Positions 1-12,290 of a stretch of 64,000 nt of DNA are shown here, piece after piece; the stretch's first letter is position 1; the number at the start of each line of letters is the position of its first letter. The position numbers were made by a program, and so were the translations under genes. Source of the stretch: an uncultured bacterium (lineage in GTDB: Bacteria; CAIWAD01). The DNA is taken from assembly GCA_903910645.1 (NCBI GenBank), contig CAIWAD010000158.1, positions 1 to 64,000 of the forward strand. Reading direction: 5' to 3'. The notes below the pieces were generated by a model. The model ran no database searches and was not told where the DNA came from. It saw nothing but the letters and a program-made list of their open reading frames with translations.

Positions 1-546
1 GCGGCGCTGGTGGGCGTCCGCTTCGGACAAACGCTCCAGGCTGTCCAGTTCAAAAACCGTGCGCTCGCCGTGTCCGGGATCCTCCTGCAGCAAGTCGGAG
101 AGATCCTGCTCCACCGTGTCCAGACCTTCATCCGGCATTACGCGCTCGCGGCCAATGGCGCAGAGTTCCTTCACCCATGCGTCCCAGTCCATCGAGCGGC
201 GTCCGGGCAGCGGAGCTTCCTGCGGCATGACTTCCCCATGCACGCGGCGCAATTCCGGCAACAGCAGGGCCGTCAACTGTCCCAAACGCTGGCTGGAAGA
301 CGCGGCGGCACACAAGGAGTCCGCCCACAGATCCAGCGGGCGCCCATTCTTCAATACTTCGTCCACGCGCGCCAGGCGAAGGCTGTCCCTCTCCTGGGGA
401 AGCAAGGGAAAGGCCAGGTCCACTGGCCGCAGGCCGGCTCCAGCCAATGCCTCCTGTGAAGCACTGGTGGGCGCTTGGGCGAAAAGCGGAAGCCAGGCGA
501 AAAGAAGCAGAAGCGCAGCAGCCACGAATTCCGTGGGCCAGCCCAT
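1..546 (-). CDS. Secreted hypothetical protein, C-terminus cut by window edge
   Basis: The reading frame is open from an ATG at 546 to the left edge, so only the first 182 residues are visible. The N-terminus carries a hydrophobic stretch (AAALLLLFAWLPLFAQA) typical of a Sec signal peptide, so export is likely. The rest is Leu/Glu/Asp-rich and probably helical. The last visible part (acidic, ending near FELDSLERLSEADAHQRR) faintly resembles the region just before the helix-hairpin-helix repeats of large secreted FCB proteins; that is a weak inference. No strong Shine-Dalgarno precedes the ATG. It lies in the same direction as aroB-aroQ, 161 nt downstream of aroQ. I do not recognise a family with confidence. 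Confidence 0.6.
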   Translation of the reverse strand, partial: MGWPTEFVAAALLLLFAWLPLFAQAPTSASQEALAGAGLRPVDLAFPLLPQERDSLRLARVDEVLKNGRPLDLWADSLCAAASSSQRLGQLTALLLPELRRVHGEVMPQEAPLPGRRSMDWDAWVKELCAIGRERVMPDEGLDTVEQDLSDLLQEDPGHGERTVFELDSLERLSEADAHQRR

Positions 547-707
547 CGGGAGACGGGACCTGCCAACTTGAAGTCCATCACCTCCCTGTGGAAACGGCCC
601 TTCCGGTAGAGCCGCCGCAGGTAAGGGAATCCCCCCGCCGAATGCACAAGACCCCCAGGTCCGGCCCTGGCGACGTGTAGCGCTCTGCGACCAAGTTTCA
701 CTGAATC

Positions 708-1145
708 CTATGCGCATGGCCCCTCCCGCAATTGCAGGAGATAGTGGGCGGCGGCTTCATACCCCCACAGACCCATGCCGCACACCACGGCCCGGGCGCC
801 CCGCGCGCTGAGCAGGGTGCGCCGGAAATCCTCGCGGGCCAGCACCTGGCTAATGTGCACCTCCACCACCGGCGTCTTGAGAACCAGCAGGGCGTCCAGC
901 AACACCACGCTGGTGTGCGAAAGGCCGCCGGGATTGATGATCACGCCATCCACGCGGTCATCCACGCTGTGGAGGCGTTCAATCAGCTCACCTTCATGGT
1001 TGCTGTGGAAGAAACTCCATCGCACGGCGGGAAAGCGCGCTGTCAACTGATCTTGAAGTTCCTGAAGCCCTTGGCTTCCATAGATTTCCACTTGCCGCGA
1101 GCCCAATCTGTCCAGGTTGGGTCCATTGATCAGCTCCAGCTTCAT
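708..1145 (-). CDS. aroQ: Type II 3-dehydroquinate dehydratase
   Basis: Converts 3-dehydroquinate to 3-dehydroshikimate, step three of the shikimate pathway, in the cytoplasm. The 145-residue length matches the small dodecameric type II family. Its motifs are visible in order: N-terminal GPNLDRLGSRQVEIYG with the catalytic tyrosine, FFHSNHEGELIERLH, NPGGLSHTSVVLLDAL, and EVHISQ with the catalytic histidine. Its ATG overlaps the stop of aroB (ATGA), so the two consecutive pathway enzymes are translationally coupled. NPGGLSHTS replaces the commoner NPGAYTHTS, a mild variation. Confidence 0.95.
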   Translation of the reverse strand: MKLELINGPNLDRLGSRQVEIYGSQGLQELQDQLTARFPAVRWSFFHSNHEGELIERLHSVDDRVDGVIINPGGLSHTSVVLLDALLVLKTPVVEVHISQVLAREDFRRTLLSARGARAVVCGMGLWGYEAAAHYLLQLREGPCA

Positions 1146-2275
1146 GACAGCCTTTCCTTCCAGGCTTGCAGCCCTTTGAGCACCTGGGCGGCTTCAATCT
1201 CACGCACCACACAGTCCCCCACCCGTCGAGGCAGCACCATGCGCAAGCGGCCATGGCGCACCTTTTTGTCCTGGGCCATGGCCTCCACCAGCTCCTGGGA
1301 GGGCAGGGCCGCCAGATCCGGCCTGGGCAGCAGTTTCACGCCCTTGAGCAGGCCAATCAGGCGTTTCTCCATTTCCGTGGCATCCCCGGGCTCGGCCTCC
1401 CCAACCTGCCGCGCCACGAGCAGGGCTGCCAGCATGCCCAACAGGACGGCCTGTCCATGGGGAAGCTCCACTTCCTCACGCGCCTCCAGCACATGGGCCA
1501 GGGTATGGCCCAGATTGAGCAGGGCCCGTTCGCCCTGCTCCTTCTCGTCGCGTTGGGTTAACTGGATTTTATAGCGCAGGGCCTGTTCAACATGATGGTC
1601 AAGGCGGTGATGGTCGTGGCGGAAGAGCGCGGAGCCTTCGGCTTCCAGTTCCTCCGCCCAGGCTGGGGAGCTTAGCCAGGCAGTCTTGAGCAATTCTCCA
1701 AAGCCGCTGAGCCATTCATGCTGGGGCAGGGTTTCCAGACAGTCCAGATCCACCACCACATGGTCCGCCGGCCAAAAAGTGCCCACGGAATTGCGCGTGC
1801 CGCCAAAATTAATGGCGGTTTTGCCGCCCACACAGGCGTCCACCATGGCAAGCAGGGAGCTTGGGGCCAGCACCAAAGGCATGCCGCGCTTCCACAGGCT
1901 GGCGGCAAGGCCACCCAGATCCCCCACCATGCCGCCACCGAAGGCCACCAGCACGCTTCCGCGTTCTGCTTGCAGTTCATGGAGTTCCGCCAGGATTGCC
2001 AAGAGGCTGACCGAGGATTTCCCCTCTTCACCGGCGCGCAGGACCAGGCGCCCATGCTCCACGCGATCCTGCAAATCCTCGAGCTGGCGCTGTCTGGCCC
2101 GCGCCACCTGGGATTCACTGACCAGCAGGCGGGGCGCAGGATAGGCGCGCAGCACTTCCGCCAACTGTTCGTTCAGATTTCGACCAATTCGCAGATGGGT
2201 TGTGCCTCCGGCATAGCGGGCCCGCAGGGTCCGTGAGCCGCCCCGCCGGGACGATCTGTTCGCGCTGCCTGACAT
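1142..2275 (-). CDS. aroB: 3-dehydroquinate synthase
   Basis: Cyclises DAHP to 3-dehydroquinate, the second shikimate step, using NAD+ and a divalent metal. Visible signatures are the nucleotide-binding GGGMVGDLGGLAAS, PSSLLAMVDACVGGKTAIN, and the metal ligands in GFGELLKTA, NLGHTLAHVLE and LPHGQAV. I chose the ATG at 2275, which gives 377 residues, near the family norm. It is preceded by GGGAG at a good distance, whereas the open frame further upstream encodes low-complexity sequence with no family resemblance. The gene overlaps aroQ by 4 nt. Residues 1-20 (Ser/Arg-rich) look like a loose extension. Confidence 0.95.
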   Translation of the reverse strand: MSGSANRSSRRGGSRTLRARYAGGTTHLRIGRNLNEQLAEVLRAYPAPRLLVSESQVARARQRQLEDLQDRVEHGRLVLRAGEEGKSSVSLLAILAELHELQAERGSVLVAFGGGMVGDLGGLAASLWKRGMPLVLAPSSLLAMVDACVGGKTAINFGGTRNSVGTFWPADHVVVDLDCLETLPQHEWLSGFGELLKTAWLSSPAWAEELEAEGSALFRHDHHRLDHHVEQALRYKIQLTQRDEKEQGERALLNLGHTLAHVLEAREEVELPHGQAVLLGMLAALLVARQVGEAEPGDATEMEKRLIGLLKGVKLLPRPDLAALPSQELVEAMAQDKKVRHGRLRMVLPRRVGDCVVREIEAAQVLKGLQAWKERLS

Positions 2276-2418
2276 GTGGACTCCCTGTGGGGCGGTGAAA
2301 GCTGCTTTCTGAAATGCGGGTGAAAGATAGCACCCAACAGGCTCCCGTGAAGCGCTCGCGCAAAGCTGCGCACCACTGGCACAGGGCTTGCCAGGAAGAT
2401 CGACAGGAGGTGGACGGC

Positions 2419-2940
2419 ATGCACAATCTCGTTCGACTGCACCTGGAGGATCTGCTTCGCCGTCATGGTGAAGGCTGCGCCAGTCTGCACTGGGATAGTC
2501 CAGATTTCCGCCTGGGAGTCCTGGATCCCGGCGCTTCCCATTTGCTGCCCCTGCTGCAATTGCAGGTGAGGCGTCTGGCCGGCCGCCTGGGACTGCGTCC
2601 GCCCGTGTTGCGCCTTCATTCCCCAACTGCTATTATCAGCCTTCTTGAACAGGAGATGCGGGCGCGGAAGGCCGAAGGGAATGCCACCGCCGGACCCCCT
2701 CCAGGCAGCGAAGGTGAGGATCAGGATGAGCCGAGTGTGCCAGATCTGCGGCAAGGGCCCCATGAGCGGGAACAATGTCAGCCACGCCAACAATCATACG
2801 AAGCGTCGCTTCCTTCCCAACCTGCAAACGGTTCACGCCCGCGTGGACGGCGAGCGTCGCAAGATGCGCGTGTGCACCTGCTGCATCCAGGCCGAGAAGG
2901 TCCAGAAGTAGCCAGGCTGGGTCCACGGCGGACCGGCTAA
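2419..2940 (+). CDS. Possible small ORF upstream of and overlapping rpmB
   Basis: A strong ribosome-binding site (AGGAGG, 8 nt spacing) precedes an ATG at 2419, and the first 90 or so codons have GC-rich third positions and a plausible Leu/Arg-rich helical product. In frame, however, it runs to 2940 and so covers the whole of rpmB in another frame, which is improbable for a real product. Either the gene is real and a frameshift near 2650-2720 hides its true stop, or the ribosome-binding site is fortuitous. No family is recognised. Confidence 0.3.
   Translation: MHNLVRLHLEDLLRRHGEGCASLHWDSPDFRLGVLDPGASHLLPLLQLQVRRLAGRLGLRPPVLRLHSPTAIISLLEQEMRARKAEGNATAGPPPGSEGEDQDEPSVPDLRQGPHEREQCQPRQQSYEASLPSQPANGSRPRGRRASQDARVHLLHPGREGPEVARLGPRRTG
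2726..2911 (+). CDS. rpmB: 50S ribosomal protein L28
   Basis: Structural protein of the large ribosomal subunit, 61 residues, starting [20 protein letters not shown]. The body ([13 protein letters not shown], then RKMRVCTCC) is diagnostic. It is the Cys-containing (C+) form, with CxxC near the N-terminus and CTCC near the C-terminus, able to hold zinc. The ATG at 2726 is chosen because everything upstream in the frame is unlike L28. It is preceded by AGGTGAGGATCAGG and followed by an intrinsic terminator, so it probably ends its own transcript, divergent from aroB. Confidence 0.95.
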   Translation: MSRVCQICGKGPMSGNNVSHANNHTKRRFLPNLQTVHARVDGERRKMRVCTCCIQAEKVQK

Positions 2941-2981
2941 GGTTCGCGGCGCCCAAAGCCTTTGATCAACATGCTTATAAG

Positions 2982-3013
2982 AAGCGGCGACCCCTGGGGA
3001 TCGCCGCTTTCTT
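2982..3013 (+). terminator. Intrinsic terminator after rpmB
   Basis: Inverted repeat AAGCGGCGA (2982-2990) and TCGCCGCTT (3001-3009) with a 10-nt loop that can pair further (CCCC/GGGG), followed by TTTCTTCG. It sits between the convergent rpmB and Clp-like genes; the U-rich side favours the plus strand. Confidence 0.75.
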
Positions 3014-3034
3014 CGTAAACGCTGGCGCCGCTGT

Positions 3035-5275
3035 TCAGGCCGTGGGCATGCCGGGTGGCAAAGGCTGGCTCAACAGCTGAAGGTGTCCTTCGGCCACGGC
3101 CACATGAATCTGCAGGGCCCCGCCGGTGGAGGCCAGAATCTCCTCATTCACCCGCTCCGCCACCAATTCCTCGAACTTGCGGTCCACATTGCGCGCGCTC
3201 AAATCCTGACGGGCGCCCTGGCGGGCCACCCACTGGGGAACATCCTCGCCAATGGTCAGGCTGTGACCCAGGCGCGCCACCTTGCCCTGGAATGCGGGCA
3301 TGATGCGCTCTTGCAGGATGCGCAGGAGGTCCTGCTCCTTCAAGGGCTGGAAGACCACCAGCTTGTCCACCCCGCGCAGCAGCTCGCCGGCAAAGTAATC
3401 CGCCACCTGGTCCGCTCCCAGGCGTTCCGCGTCCGGACTCTGGAAGCCCATGCCGCCTTTCTGGTCCATGCCAATCAAATCCGAGAGCAGCACCACGGTG
3501 GTGTCGCACACCGCCAACTGCTGACCCGATGCATCCTTCAGGAAACCCTCTTCAAAACTCTTCAGGAAGAAATGCATGATCTCCCCCGAGGCGTACTCGA
3601 TGTTCTTCAAAATCAGCACGCGACGGGGTTCGGCACGCAAGCGCTCCAGCACGGTGGGCGAGGGATAGCCCCCTTCCGCCTGGGCCCCGCGACCGGTGAT
3701 CAGTGCCATGCTCTCAGCGTCCTGGAACTCGCTCATGTCCACCAGGAAAGGGTCCCGGTTGTAGAGGATGCGTGACAGTTCCGTGGCGAAGAGCTGCTTG
3801 CCCACGCCGGCTGGCCCGGCAAAGAGGAAGACACCATCGGGCCGCTCCGGGTTCAGATCCAGATCGCTCTTGGTGAAGCGGATGGTGCGGCAAACCTCCT
3901 GGATGGCGGCGTCCTGGCCGATGATGCGCGCGCTAAGCAGCTCCTCCAGCCGACTGAGCCGCTCCTGCAAATCCGGAAAGGCGTTTTCGTCCCGCCCGGT
4001 AATGCGCCCCAGGGCCATGCGCAGCACCACCTCCCAGTCCGGCGGGGTCTCGTCCTCCGCCAGAGCCAGAATGGACAAGGCCACATCCAGCAGCACCAGC
4101 GCCTTCTTGGGGAACTGCATGGTGCGCACATGCTCGTCGGCCATTTCAATCAGACGACCAAGTTGCGAGGCGGACAGGCTGACCGCGTACTGCTCCTCGA
4201 ACTTGTCCTTCACCTCCTCCAGGATGGCCAGCACATCATTGCGGGTGAGCGGCTTCACATACAAGGGCGCCAGCAGCTCATCAAAGACAGGATTGCTGCG
4301 CACGATGCGGTTGTAGAAGTCCACATCCGCCACCACCACAAAGTGAAGCTTCTTGTATTTGAACATGCCCAGCAGACGCTGGAGGAAGTCCTGCACCACG
4401 GGGGATTCCGTGGCAAACCAGTGGTGGAAGCTGTCCAGCACCAGGATGATCTCCGGGTGCTGCTCCAGGAAGCGGCGCAGCACATCGAAGCGGCCCGACA
4501 AATCCTGCTGGCTCTGCACATCCTTCAGGAAGACATCCCGGGAGAACTCGAAGAAGCGTTTGCCGCTGAAGATGCACGGCACGCGGCCGGCGGCGGTCTC
4601 CTCGATGAGGCGCCGCAGCACCATGCTTTTGCCCACGCCAGGCTGGCCGTAGATGAGCAGGTTCTGGCGGTAGCGCCTTACCAGCACTTCCATGGCGGCG
4701 CGACGATATTCGGGATAGGGCAGCAGGCCCTTCATGGGATCGTCCCCGAAGCGGCGGTTCAAATCCAGATCCGCTGCGAACATGGCGCGCAGGAAGGTGG
4801 CGGCGCCGTCGCCCTTGCGCTCCAATTGAACTCCCAGCTTCTCAAGAGGCACCGGATAAAGCTGGTTCCAATTGTAAAGGAGCAATTGGAGCATGCCATC
4901 GGCGTCCAGCTCCTCCTCGCCCTGCTCCTGCTCCCAACTGGCCAGCACGCTAAGCACGGTGTCGTCCGGCGGAGGCTGCAGGCTGGACAGGGCCTCGCGC
5001 AGCTCCTCCAGCTCGTCCTCCTCGCTCTCGGCCACGGCATCATCTCCCCGCGCGGCCTCCTGGGCGGCCACGGCGGTGGAGGATTGGGTGAAGTGGCTGA
5101 GCAGGGCCTGCCGATGCTCCTCATTCTTCAACAAACCCTGCCAGAGTTCGGCCAGGGTCTCCGCGCCAAGGCTGGCCATCATCAGTTCCGGCAGGCCGAA
5201 ATCCACCCGCTTGTGCGCGCGGGCAGCCAGGGATGCTTGCTGGAACCAGCTTTGAAGATCCGTGCTGAGCTGCAT
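3035..5275 (-). CDS. Clp-like protein with two AAA+ modules and degenerate Walker B motifs
   Basis: 746 residues, cytoplasmic. Order: unrelated acidic N-terminal region (1-180, rich in Glu near 83-125) in place of a Clp-N repeat domain; first AAA+ module with Walker A GQPGVGKS (210-217); second module beginning near RIIGQDAAIQEV (450-462) with Walker A GPAGVGKQ (487-494), VDMSEFQDAES, and the C-terminal sensor-2 GAR (687-689). This is the ClpA/ClpB/ClpC architecture. Both Walker B sites are altered: LDSFHHWF instead of LDEIH (Glu to Ser282), and ILKNIEYAS instead of LLDEIEKAH (Asp-Glu to Lys557-Asn558). The second Walker A ends in Gln rather than Ser/Thr. Nucleotide binding may persist, but hydrolysis as in canonical Clp is doubtful. 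No ClpP is nearby. I chose ATG 5275 (AAAGG upstream) over an in-frame GTG at 5290. Confidence 0.8.
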   Translation of the reverse strand: MQLSTDLQSWFQQASLAARAHKRVDFGLPELMMASLGAETLAELWQGLLKNEEHRQALLSHFTQSSTAVAAQEAARGDDAVAESEEDELEELREALSSLQPPPDDTVLSVLASWEQEQGEEELDADGMLQLLLYNWNQLYPVPLEKLGVQLERKGDGAATFLRAMFAADLDLNRRFGDDPMKGLLPYPEYRRAAMEVLVRRYRQNLLIYGQPGVGKSMVLRRLIEETAAGRVPCIFSGKRFFEFSRDVFLKDVQSQQDLSGRFDVLRRFLEQHPEIILVLDSFHHWFATESPVVQDFLQRLLGMFKYKKLHFVVVADVDFYNRIVRSNPVFDELLAPLYVKPLTRNDVLAILEEVKDKFEEQYAVSLSASQLGRLIEMADEHVRTMQFPKKALVLLDVALSILALAEDETPPDWEVVLRMALGRITGRDENAFPDLQERLSRLEELLSARIIGQDAAIQEVCRTIRFTKSDLDLNPERPDGVFLFAGPAGVGKQLFATELSRILYNRDPFLVDMSEFQDAESMALITGRGAQAEGGYPSPTVLERLRAEPRRVLILKNIEYASGEIMHFFLKSFEEGFLKDASGQQLAVCDTTVVLLSDLIGMDQKGGMGFQSPDAERLGADQVADYFAGELLRGVDKLVVFQPLKEQDLLRILQERIMPAFQGKVARLGHSLTIGEDVPQWVARQGARQDLSARNVDRKFEELVAERVNEEILASTGGALQIHVAVAEGHLQLLSQPLPPGMPTA

Positions 5276-5590
5276 GGAAGGGCCTTTCACTTGGGGCGTG
5301 CTGTTCCCAATCTAACATGAACATGCCTGCTTCCGACCTCTGGAAAGGCTGGTGGACAGGTTCAGGGGATCCGCCAAAAGCGGCCTGGGCAGGCCAGGTG
5401 AAGGAAAGGGGCCGGGCATTCCCTGCGTGAATGGTCCATGCCATCCCGCAGCCTTGCCAGGCCCATCCGCAGAACTCGTTCAATCTCAACAAGTGAACCA
5501 ATGGTTTCAGCGCCGGCTTGCGGGATCAAGCGCCGTTTGGGATGCTGGAAGAGCGTCCCGGCACGGTGCCGCGGATGTGGAAAGGACAAG
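5276..5590. other. Intergenic region between divergent genes
   Basis: 315 nt between the divergently transcribed Clp-like and radical SAM genes. It must hold both promoters, but I see no convincing -35/-10 pair, hairpin or repeat in it. Confidence 0.4.
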
Positions 5591-8376
<2,786 letters not shown>

Positions 8377-8380
<4 letters not shown>

Positions 8381-9831
8381 GCCGCAGCCGACCTTCCCTG
8401 GTGCGCACGCTCTTCGCGGCCATGGCCCTGCTCAGTGTGGCGGGGCTGGCGTTCAGCACCTGGCAGGGTCTGTTGGCGTTGAAAGAAGGCTGGAACCTGA
8501 CTCTTGCCGGCTCCACCGCCGCCCCCCTGGCCTGGCGCTTGGTCCAGACGGCGGCGCTGGGGCTGGGCGCCGCCCTGCTGCTGGCCGGATGGCTTAGCCT
8601 GCGTTTGCGCCGGGAATTGCGGGAACTGCGCCAGGGGGCGGATCGAATGGCCTCCGGCCACCTGGGGCACCGCCTGCCCCTGCATCGTCACCATCGCGAA
8701 CTGGCGGAGGTGGCCGACGCCTTGAACCGCATGGCGGGCACGCTTGCCCACCACATTGACAGCCTGGAAGGCCACAGCCGGGAGCAGGCGGCCCTGCTGG
8801 GCGGCATGCGGGAAGGCGTGCTGGCAATGGATCGCCATGGCCGGGTGCGCAGCTGCAACCGCGCGGCGGCGGAACTGCTTGGCTTGGGGTCCCATCCCAC
8901 GGGCGCTCTGTTGGAGGAGCTTCTGGCGGAGCGCCGGGAACTGGTGGAGCTTTTCCACCGCGCCTGGGAGCATGGTGAAGGATGGGAAAACCAGCTGGTG
9001 CTCCCCAGCGGCCAGGAGCTGCGCATTTGGACCCAGCCCCAGCAGGCGGCAGGTGGGCAGGCCCTGCTGCTGGGGGTCCTGACAGACATGAGCGCCGCCA
9101 ATCAGGCGGAGCGCCTGCGCCGGGAGTTCGTGGCCAACGTCTCCCATGAGCTGAAAACGCCGGTGACCAGCATCCGTGGTTATGTGGAGACCTTGCAGGA
9201 GGGTGCCGGAGAGGATCCCGAACTGCGCGGGCGCTTCCATGCGGTCATTGAGCGCCAAAGCCAGCGGCTGGATGCCATCATCGATGACCTGCTGGAGCTC
9301 TCACGCATCGAGCGCCGCGAAGAGGGGAGGGCCATCCAGCGGGAGGTCGTGGAGTTGGAGAGCTTCCTGCGCCACCTGGTGGAGGATCACGCCCCCCTGG
9401 CCAGAGCGAAGGATCTGGAACTGCGCCTGGAAATCCACTCGCTTGACCCACTATCCGTCCAGGTGGACAAGGCTCTGCTGGAGCGTGCCCTGGTGAATCT
9501 GCTGAGCAATGCCATCCGCTACGGAGGCACAAAGAGCACGGTGGAGATCCAGGCCGGGCTGGATGGCGGGGAGTTGCTGCTGGAAGTGCGGGATCACGGG
9601 GTGGGCATAGCGCCGGAGCACCTGCCCCGCCTCTTTGAACGCTTCTATGTGGTGGACAAGGCGCGCAGCCGCAGTCTGGGTGGAACGGGGCTGGGCCTTA
9701 GCATAGTGAAGCACGCCATTCAGGCCCAGGGTGGCCAGGTGGGGGTGCAGAGCGTCCTGGGCCAGGGCGCCACTTTCTGGATTCGCCTTCCCCTGGAAGC
9801 TGGAAATTCTCCCGCCAGGCGGAAGCACTAG
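8377..9831 (+). CDS. Membrane sensor histidine kinase, PhoR-like, orphan
   Basis: 484 residues. Two hydrophobic segments (about 10-28 and 54-72) bracket a very short periplasmic loop. A HAMP linker (about 75-125), a PAS-like domain (about 135-240), a HisKA domain with phospho-acceptor H257 in VSHELKTPVTSI, and a HATPase_c domain (NLLSNAIRYGG, DHGVGIAPEH, GGTGLGLSIVKH) follow. The order resembles PhoR. It should autophosphorylate and pass the phosphate to a response regulator, but none is encoded nearby. It overlaps the radical SAM-DUF2344 gene by 4 nt, an unusual partner that implies co-expression. Start fixed by the ATGA junction. Confidence 0.92.
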
Positions 9832-9921
9832 ACCTTTTCAAGCGATTTGGCAGAGACCGGGCGTGAGGATGAGTCCTTCCTGCTTGCCCTCAGCATGTGC
9901 ACGAATCGTCAGGGAATGGGC

Positions 9922-10920
9922 TTAACCCGCCTCCACTGTGCAGGTTCCATGGAAGGGAAGGCATATGCGCGGCGCGGTGTGCCCGAAGGGCAGACCGCTG
10001 AACACGGGGCCCGGCACGCACTGGGCCGCCTGGCGCAGCAGCTCCTCCGCCGTGAAAGTGGACTTCTGCGGATCCGGCTCCTCACAGTTGAGGAATGAGC
10101 CCAACAGCAGGGCCGAGCAGTCCTTCAGCGCACCGCTGTTGGCCAGCTGGGCCAGGTGGCGGTCCAGCCGGAACGGATACTCCCCATGGTCCTCCAGCCA
10201 CAGGCAGCGCGCCCGGGCATGGAAAGGGACCCTTCCACCAAAGAGGCTGGTGAGCACGCTAAGGTTGCCGCCCACGCTTAGGGCTTCCGCCCGGCCTGGT
10301 CCCCACACGCATTCCGCAGGCAGACCCAGGATCTGTTCGAATCCTGGCACCCGCAGATGCAGCCGGGCCGGAAAGGCCGCCACTTCTTCTTTGGAGCAAA
10401 GGCGCCAATCTCCCGTGGAATCCCGACCTGCAGCCAGCAGTGAAGGGTGGGTGGCCTTCCCAAGGGCAGCCAGCATGCCGTTCAGCGACGCATCGCTCAA
10501 CGGATCCCTTTCCTGGCACAGTTCGGTGGCCACCATGGGGGCATGCCAGCAAGGCCAGTCCAAGAGAAGGTGAAGGGCGTTCTGCAGGCTGGTAAGATCG
10601 CTGTAGCCGATCAGCGGCGGGCGCTCCATTGGTGGCACTGCCCGCAGGCGCTCCCAATCCAGGTGCTCCAACAGACGCAAACCGCCAAAGCCGCCCCGGG
10701 CGGCCCACACCGCATGGGCGGCGGGATCCAGCAGCGCGTCCATCAGGTCGGCGGCACGCTGGGCATCCGTTCCGGCCAAGTGGCCGTGCACCAGGCGCAG
10801 CGCTTTCCCCTCCACCACCTGGTGTCCCCGTCCGCGCAGGAAGTCCAGACCCTGCTCCAGCTTGTGGGGCTGAACCGGGCCGGCGGGGGCCACCACGCGC
10901 AGGCGCAAGAAGGCGGCCAT
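9922..10920 (-). CDS. ldcA: LD-carboxypeptidase, peptidase family S66
   Basis: Cleaves the terminal D-alanine from tetrapeptide stems of recycled murein in the cytoplasm. 332 residues, the usual size. The S66 triad is visible: nucleophile S107 in IGYSDLTSL, Glu in LEDHGEYPFRLDR, and His in LPFGHTAPR. WAARGGFGGLRLLEHLDW is the substrate-binding loop of the family. No signal peptide. It is the last gene of the long run that begins with the lytic transglycosylase mltD, so both ends of the run are murein enzymes. Its ATG overlaps the preceding stop by 1 nt (TGATG). Confidence 0.92.
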   Translation of the reverse strand: MAAFLRLRVVAPAGPVQPHKLEQGLDFLRGRGHQVVEGKALRLVHGHLAGTDAQRAADLMDALLDPAAHAVWAARGGFGGLRLLEHLDWERLRAVPPMERPPLIGYSDLTSLQNALHLLLDWPCWHAPMVATELCQERDPLSDASLNGMLAALGKATHPSLLAAGRDSTGDWRLCSKEEVAAFPARLHLRVPGFEQILGLPAECVWGPGRAEALSVGGNLSVLTSLFGGRVPFHARARCLWLEDHGEYPFRLDRHLAQLANSGALKDCSALLLGSFLNCEEPDPQKSTFTAEELLRQAAQCVPGPVFSGLPFGHTAPRICLPFHGTCTVEAG

Positions 10921-12290
10921 CAGGGGTTCAGCACCAACTGGTAATCCCCGAAACCCTGGCGGTCCACGAACAGGAAGTCCCGTCCACTGTCATGGTAGGA
11001 CCAGCGTTCCCAGGCTGGATGATCCAGGTCACCGTCCTGACGCTCCACCTGATCGGGATCCCCGTAAAGCATGTAGGTGCGTCCGCGGTCGCTGCGCCAT
11101 CCGGCGAAGCGTGACCACGAGAAGCGGCGGTCGGCGAACTCCGCCCGGCGGTAGTATTCGCCCAGCAGCTCATTCACATCATCCCCGGGAGAGGGATCCA
11201 CCGAGGCCCAGAAGTCGTCGAAGAGGACCTTCTTGCGGCTCATGGGCGCTTCCTGCATCTCCTTGAAGGCACGAGGCGGCAGGAGGTAGCGCAACTGCTC
11301 CACGGCGCGGTCCAGGTCGCTGGGGCTGGCGGGCTCACCCTGCCAGCGCACGGTGAAATAGCCCACTTGCCAGGCGGGCAAGGCATCCTCGTCTCTCCAT
11401 TCATCCTCCCGCCAGGGCAGGCGCCTGGAGGAAGAAGTGCCCTTGCGCGATTTCGCGCCCGCCTTCCCTCCGCCCAGTGCCAGTTCCACCCGGTAGTCGC
11501 CGCTACCCAGCTCGTGCAAGGGCACGCGCAACAGGTTGCGGGTGACTCCGGCGGGATAATGCCGATCCTGTGCCCGGCGGTGGCGCTCCCGGTCCCGACG
11601 GTCCACAATGCGCGATTCCAGCTCCAGATCTGCGCCGTGGCGGCTCCACACTTCATAATAGACCACAAGTTCCGGCGGGTGGGCGCCGCCGCGCTGCTCC
11701 AGGAAGGGCGGCGCCTGTTCCGGATCCGGCGCAAGGCTGTCCGCGTCCGCAAGCAGCCACAAGCGGCTCAGGGCGGCATCCCCCTTCTCCAGGTCCAGCA
11801 CGGTGAACTCACCCTCCCGACGCACCTGTCGACGGGAAAGCAGGTCCTTGAACTCCACCCACCAGCTGTAGCGTCCGGGAGGCAAATCCACGCTGAAATG
11901 GGTCCAACGCCACGCCTCCAGGCTTTCCGTGCGACCGCTCTCCAGCGCCAGTGCCTCGTGGAACTGGCGGGATGCGCGGCTCTTGCGGTGGCGTCCTTTG
12001 CCGGAGAAGATTTCCAGGGTGATCTCGTACTCCGCTCGATAACAGGGCGCCAGGCTGTCCTGCCTTGACCCAGTGCCGTCGCAGCGGCGCACCTGCAAGT
12101 CTCCCTGGCTGATCAGACAGGTGAAGACCTGCCGCTCGCCGGGGGCTGACAGACTGTCCGCCAGCACCAGACGCGTGCCCCGCAGGACCCGCACATCGGG
12201 CTCCCATTCGCGCCCGGCGAAGATGTCCGGCCGGGCCCAGGCCTGGGTGCAGGTCCACACCAGGGCCAGCAGCATGCACCAGCTTCTCAC
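10920..12290 (-). CDS. Secreted GWxTD-domain protein
   Basis: 456 residues with an N-terminal signal peptide (MLLALVWTCTQAWA). The C-terminal domain carries FAGWRSDRGRTYMLYGDPDQ and a following WxY segment, the hallmark of the GWxTD domain (TIGR04514), here with Ser in place of Thr. GWxTD proteins are almost confined to FCB and related candidate phyla; their function is unknown. The middle region is beta-rich and resembles an extracellular sandwich fold. It overlaps rimO upstream (ATGA) and ldcA downstream (TGATG). Confidence 0.9.
   Translation of the reverse strand: MRSWCMLLALVWTCTQAWARPDIFAGREWEPDVRVLRGTRLVLADSLSAPGERQVFTCLISQGDLQVRRCDGTGSRQDSLAPCYRAEYEITLEIFSGKGRHRKSRASRQFHEALALESGRTESLEAWRWTHFSVDLPPGRYSWWVEFKDLLSRRQVRREGEFTVLDLEKGDAALSRLWLLADADSLAPDPEQAPPFLEQRGGAHPPELVVYYEVWSRHGADLELESRIVDRRDRERHRRAQDRHYPAGVTRNLLRVPLHELGSGDYRVELALGGGKAGAKSRKGTSSSRRLPWREDEWRDEDALPAWQVGYFTVRWQGEPASPSDLDRAVEQLRYLLPPRAFKEMQEAPMSRKKVLFDDFWASVDPSPGDDVNELLGEYYRRAEFADRRFSWSRFAGWRSDRGRTYMLYGDPDQVERQDGDLDHPAWERWSYHDSGRDFLFVDRQGFGDYQLVLNP

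Noticed and set aside
4130-5320. 396-codon plus-strand frame opposite the Clp-like gene
   Set aside because: His/Gln/Leu-rich antisense product without any motif.
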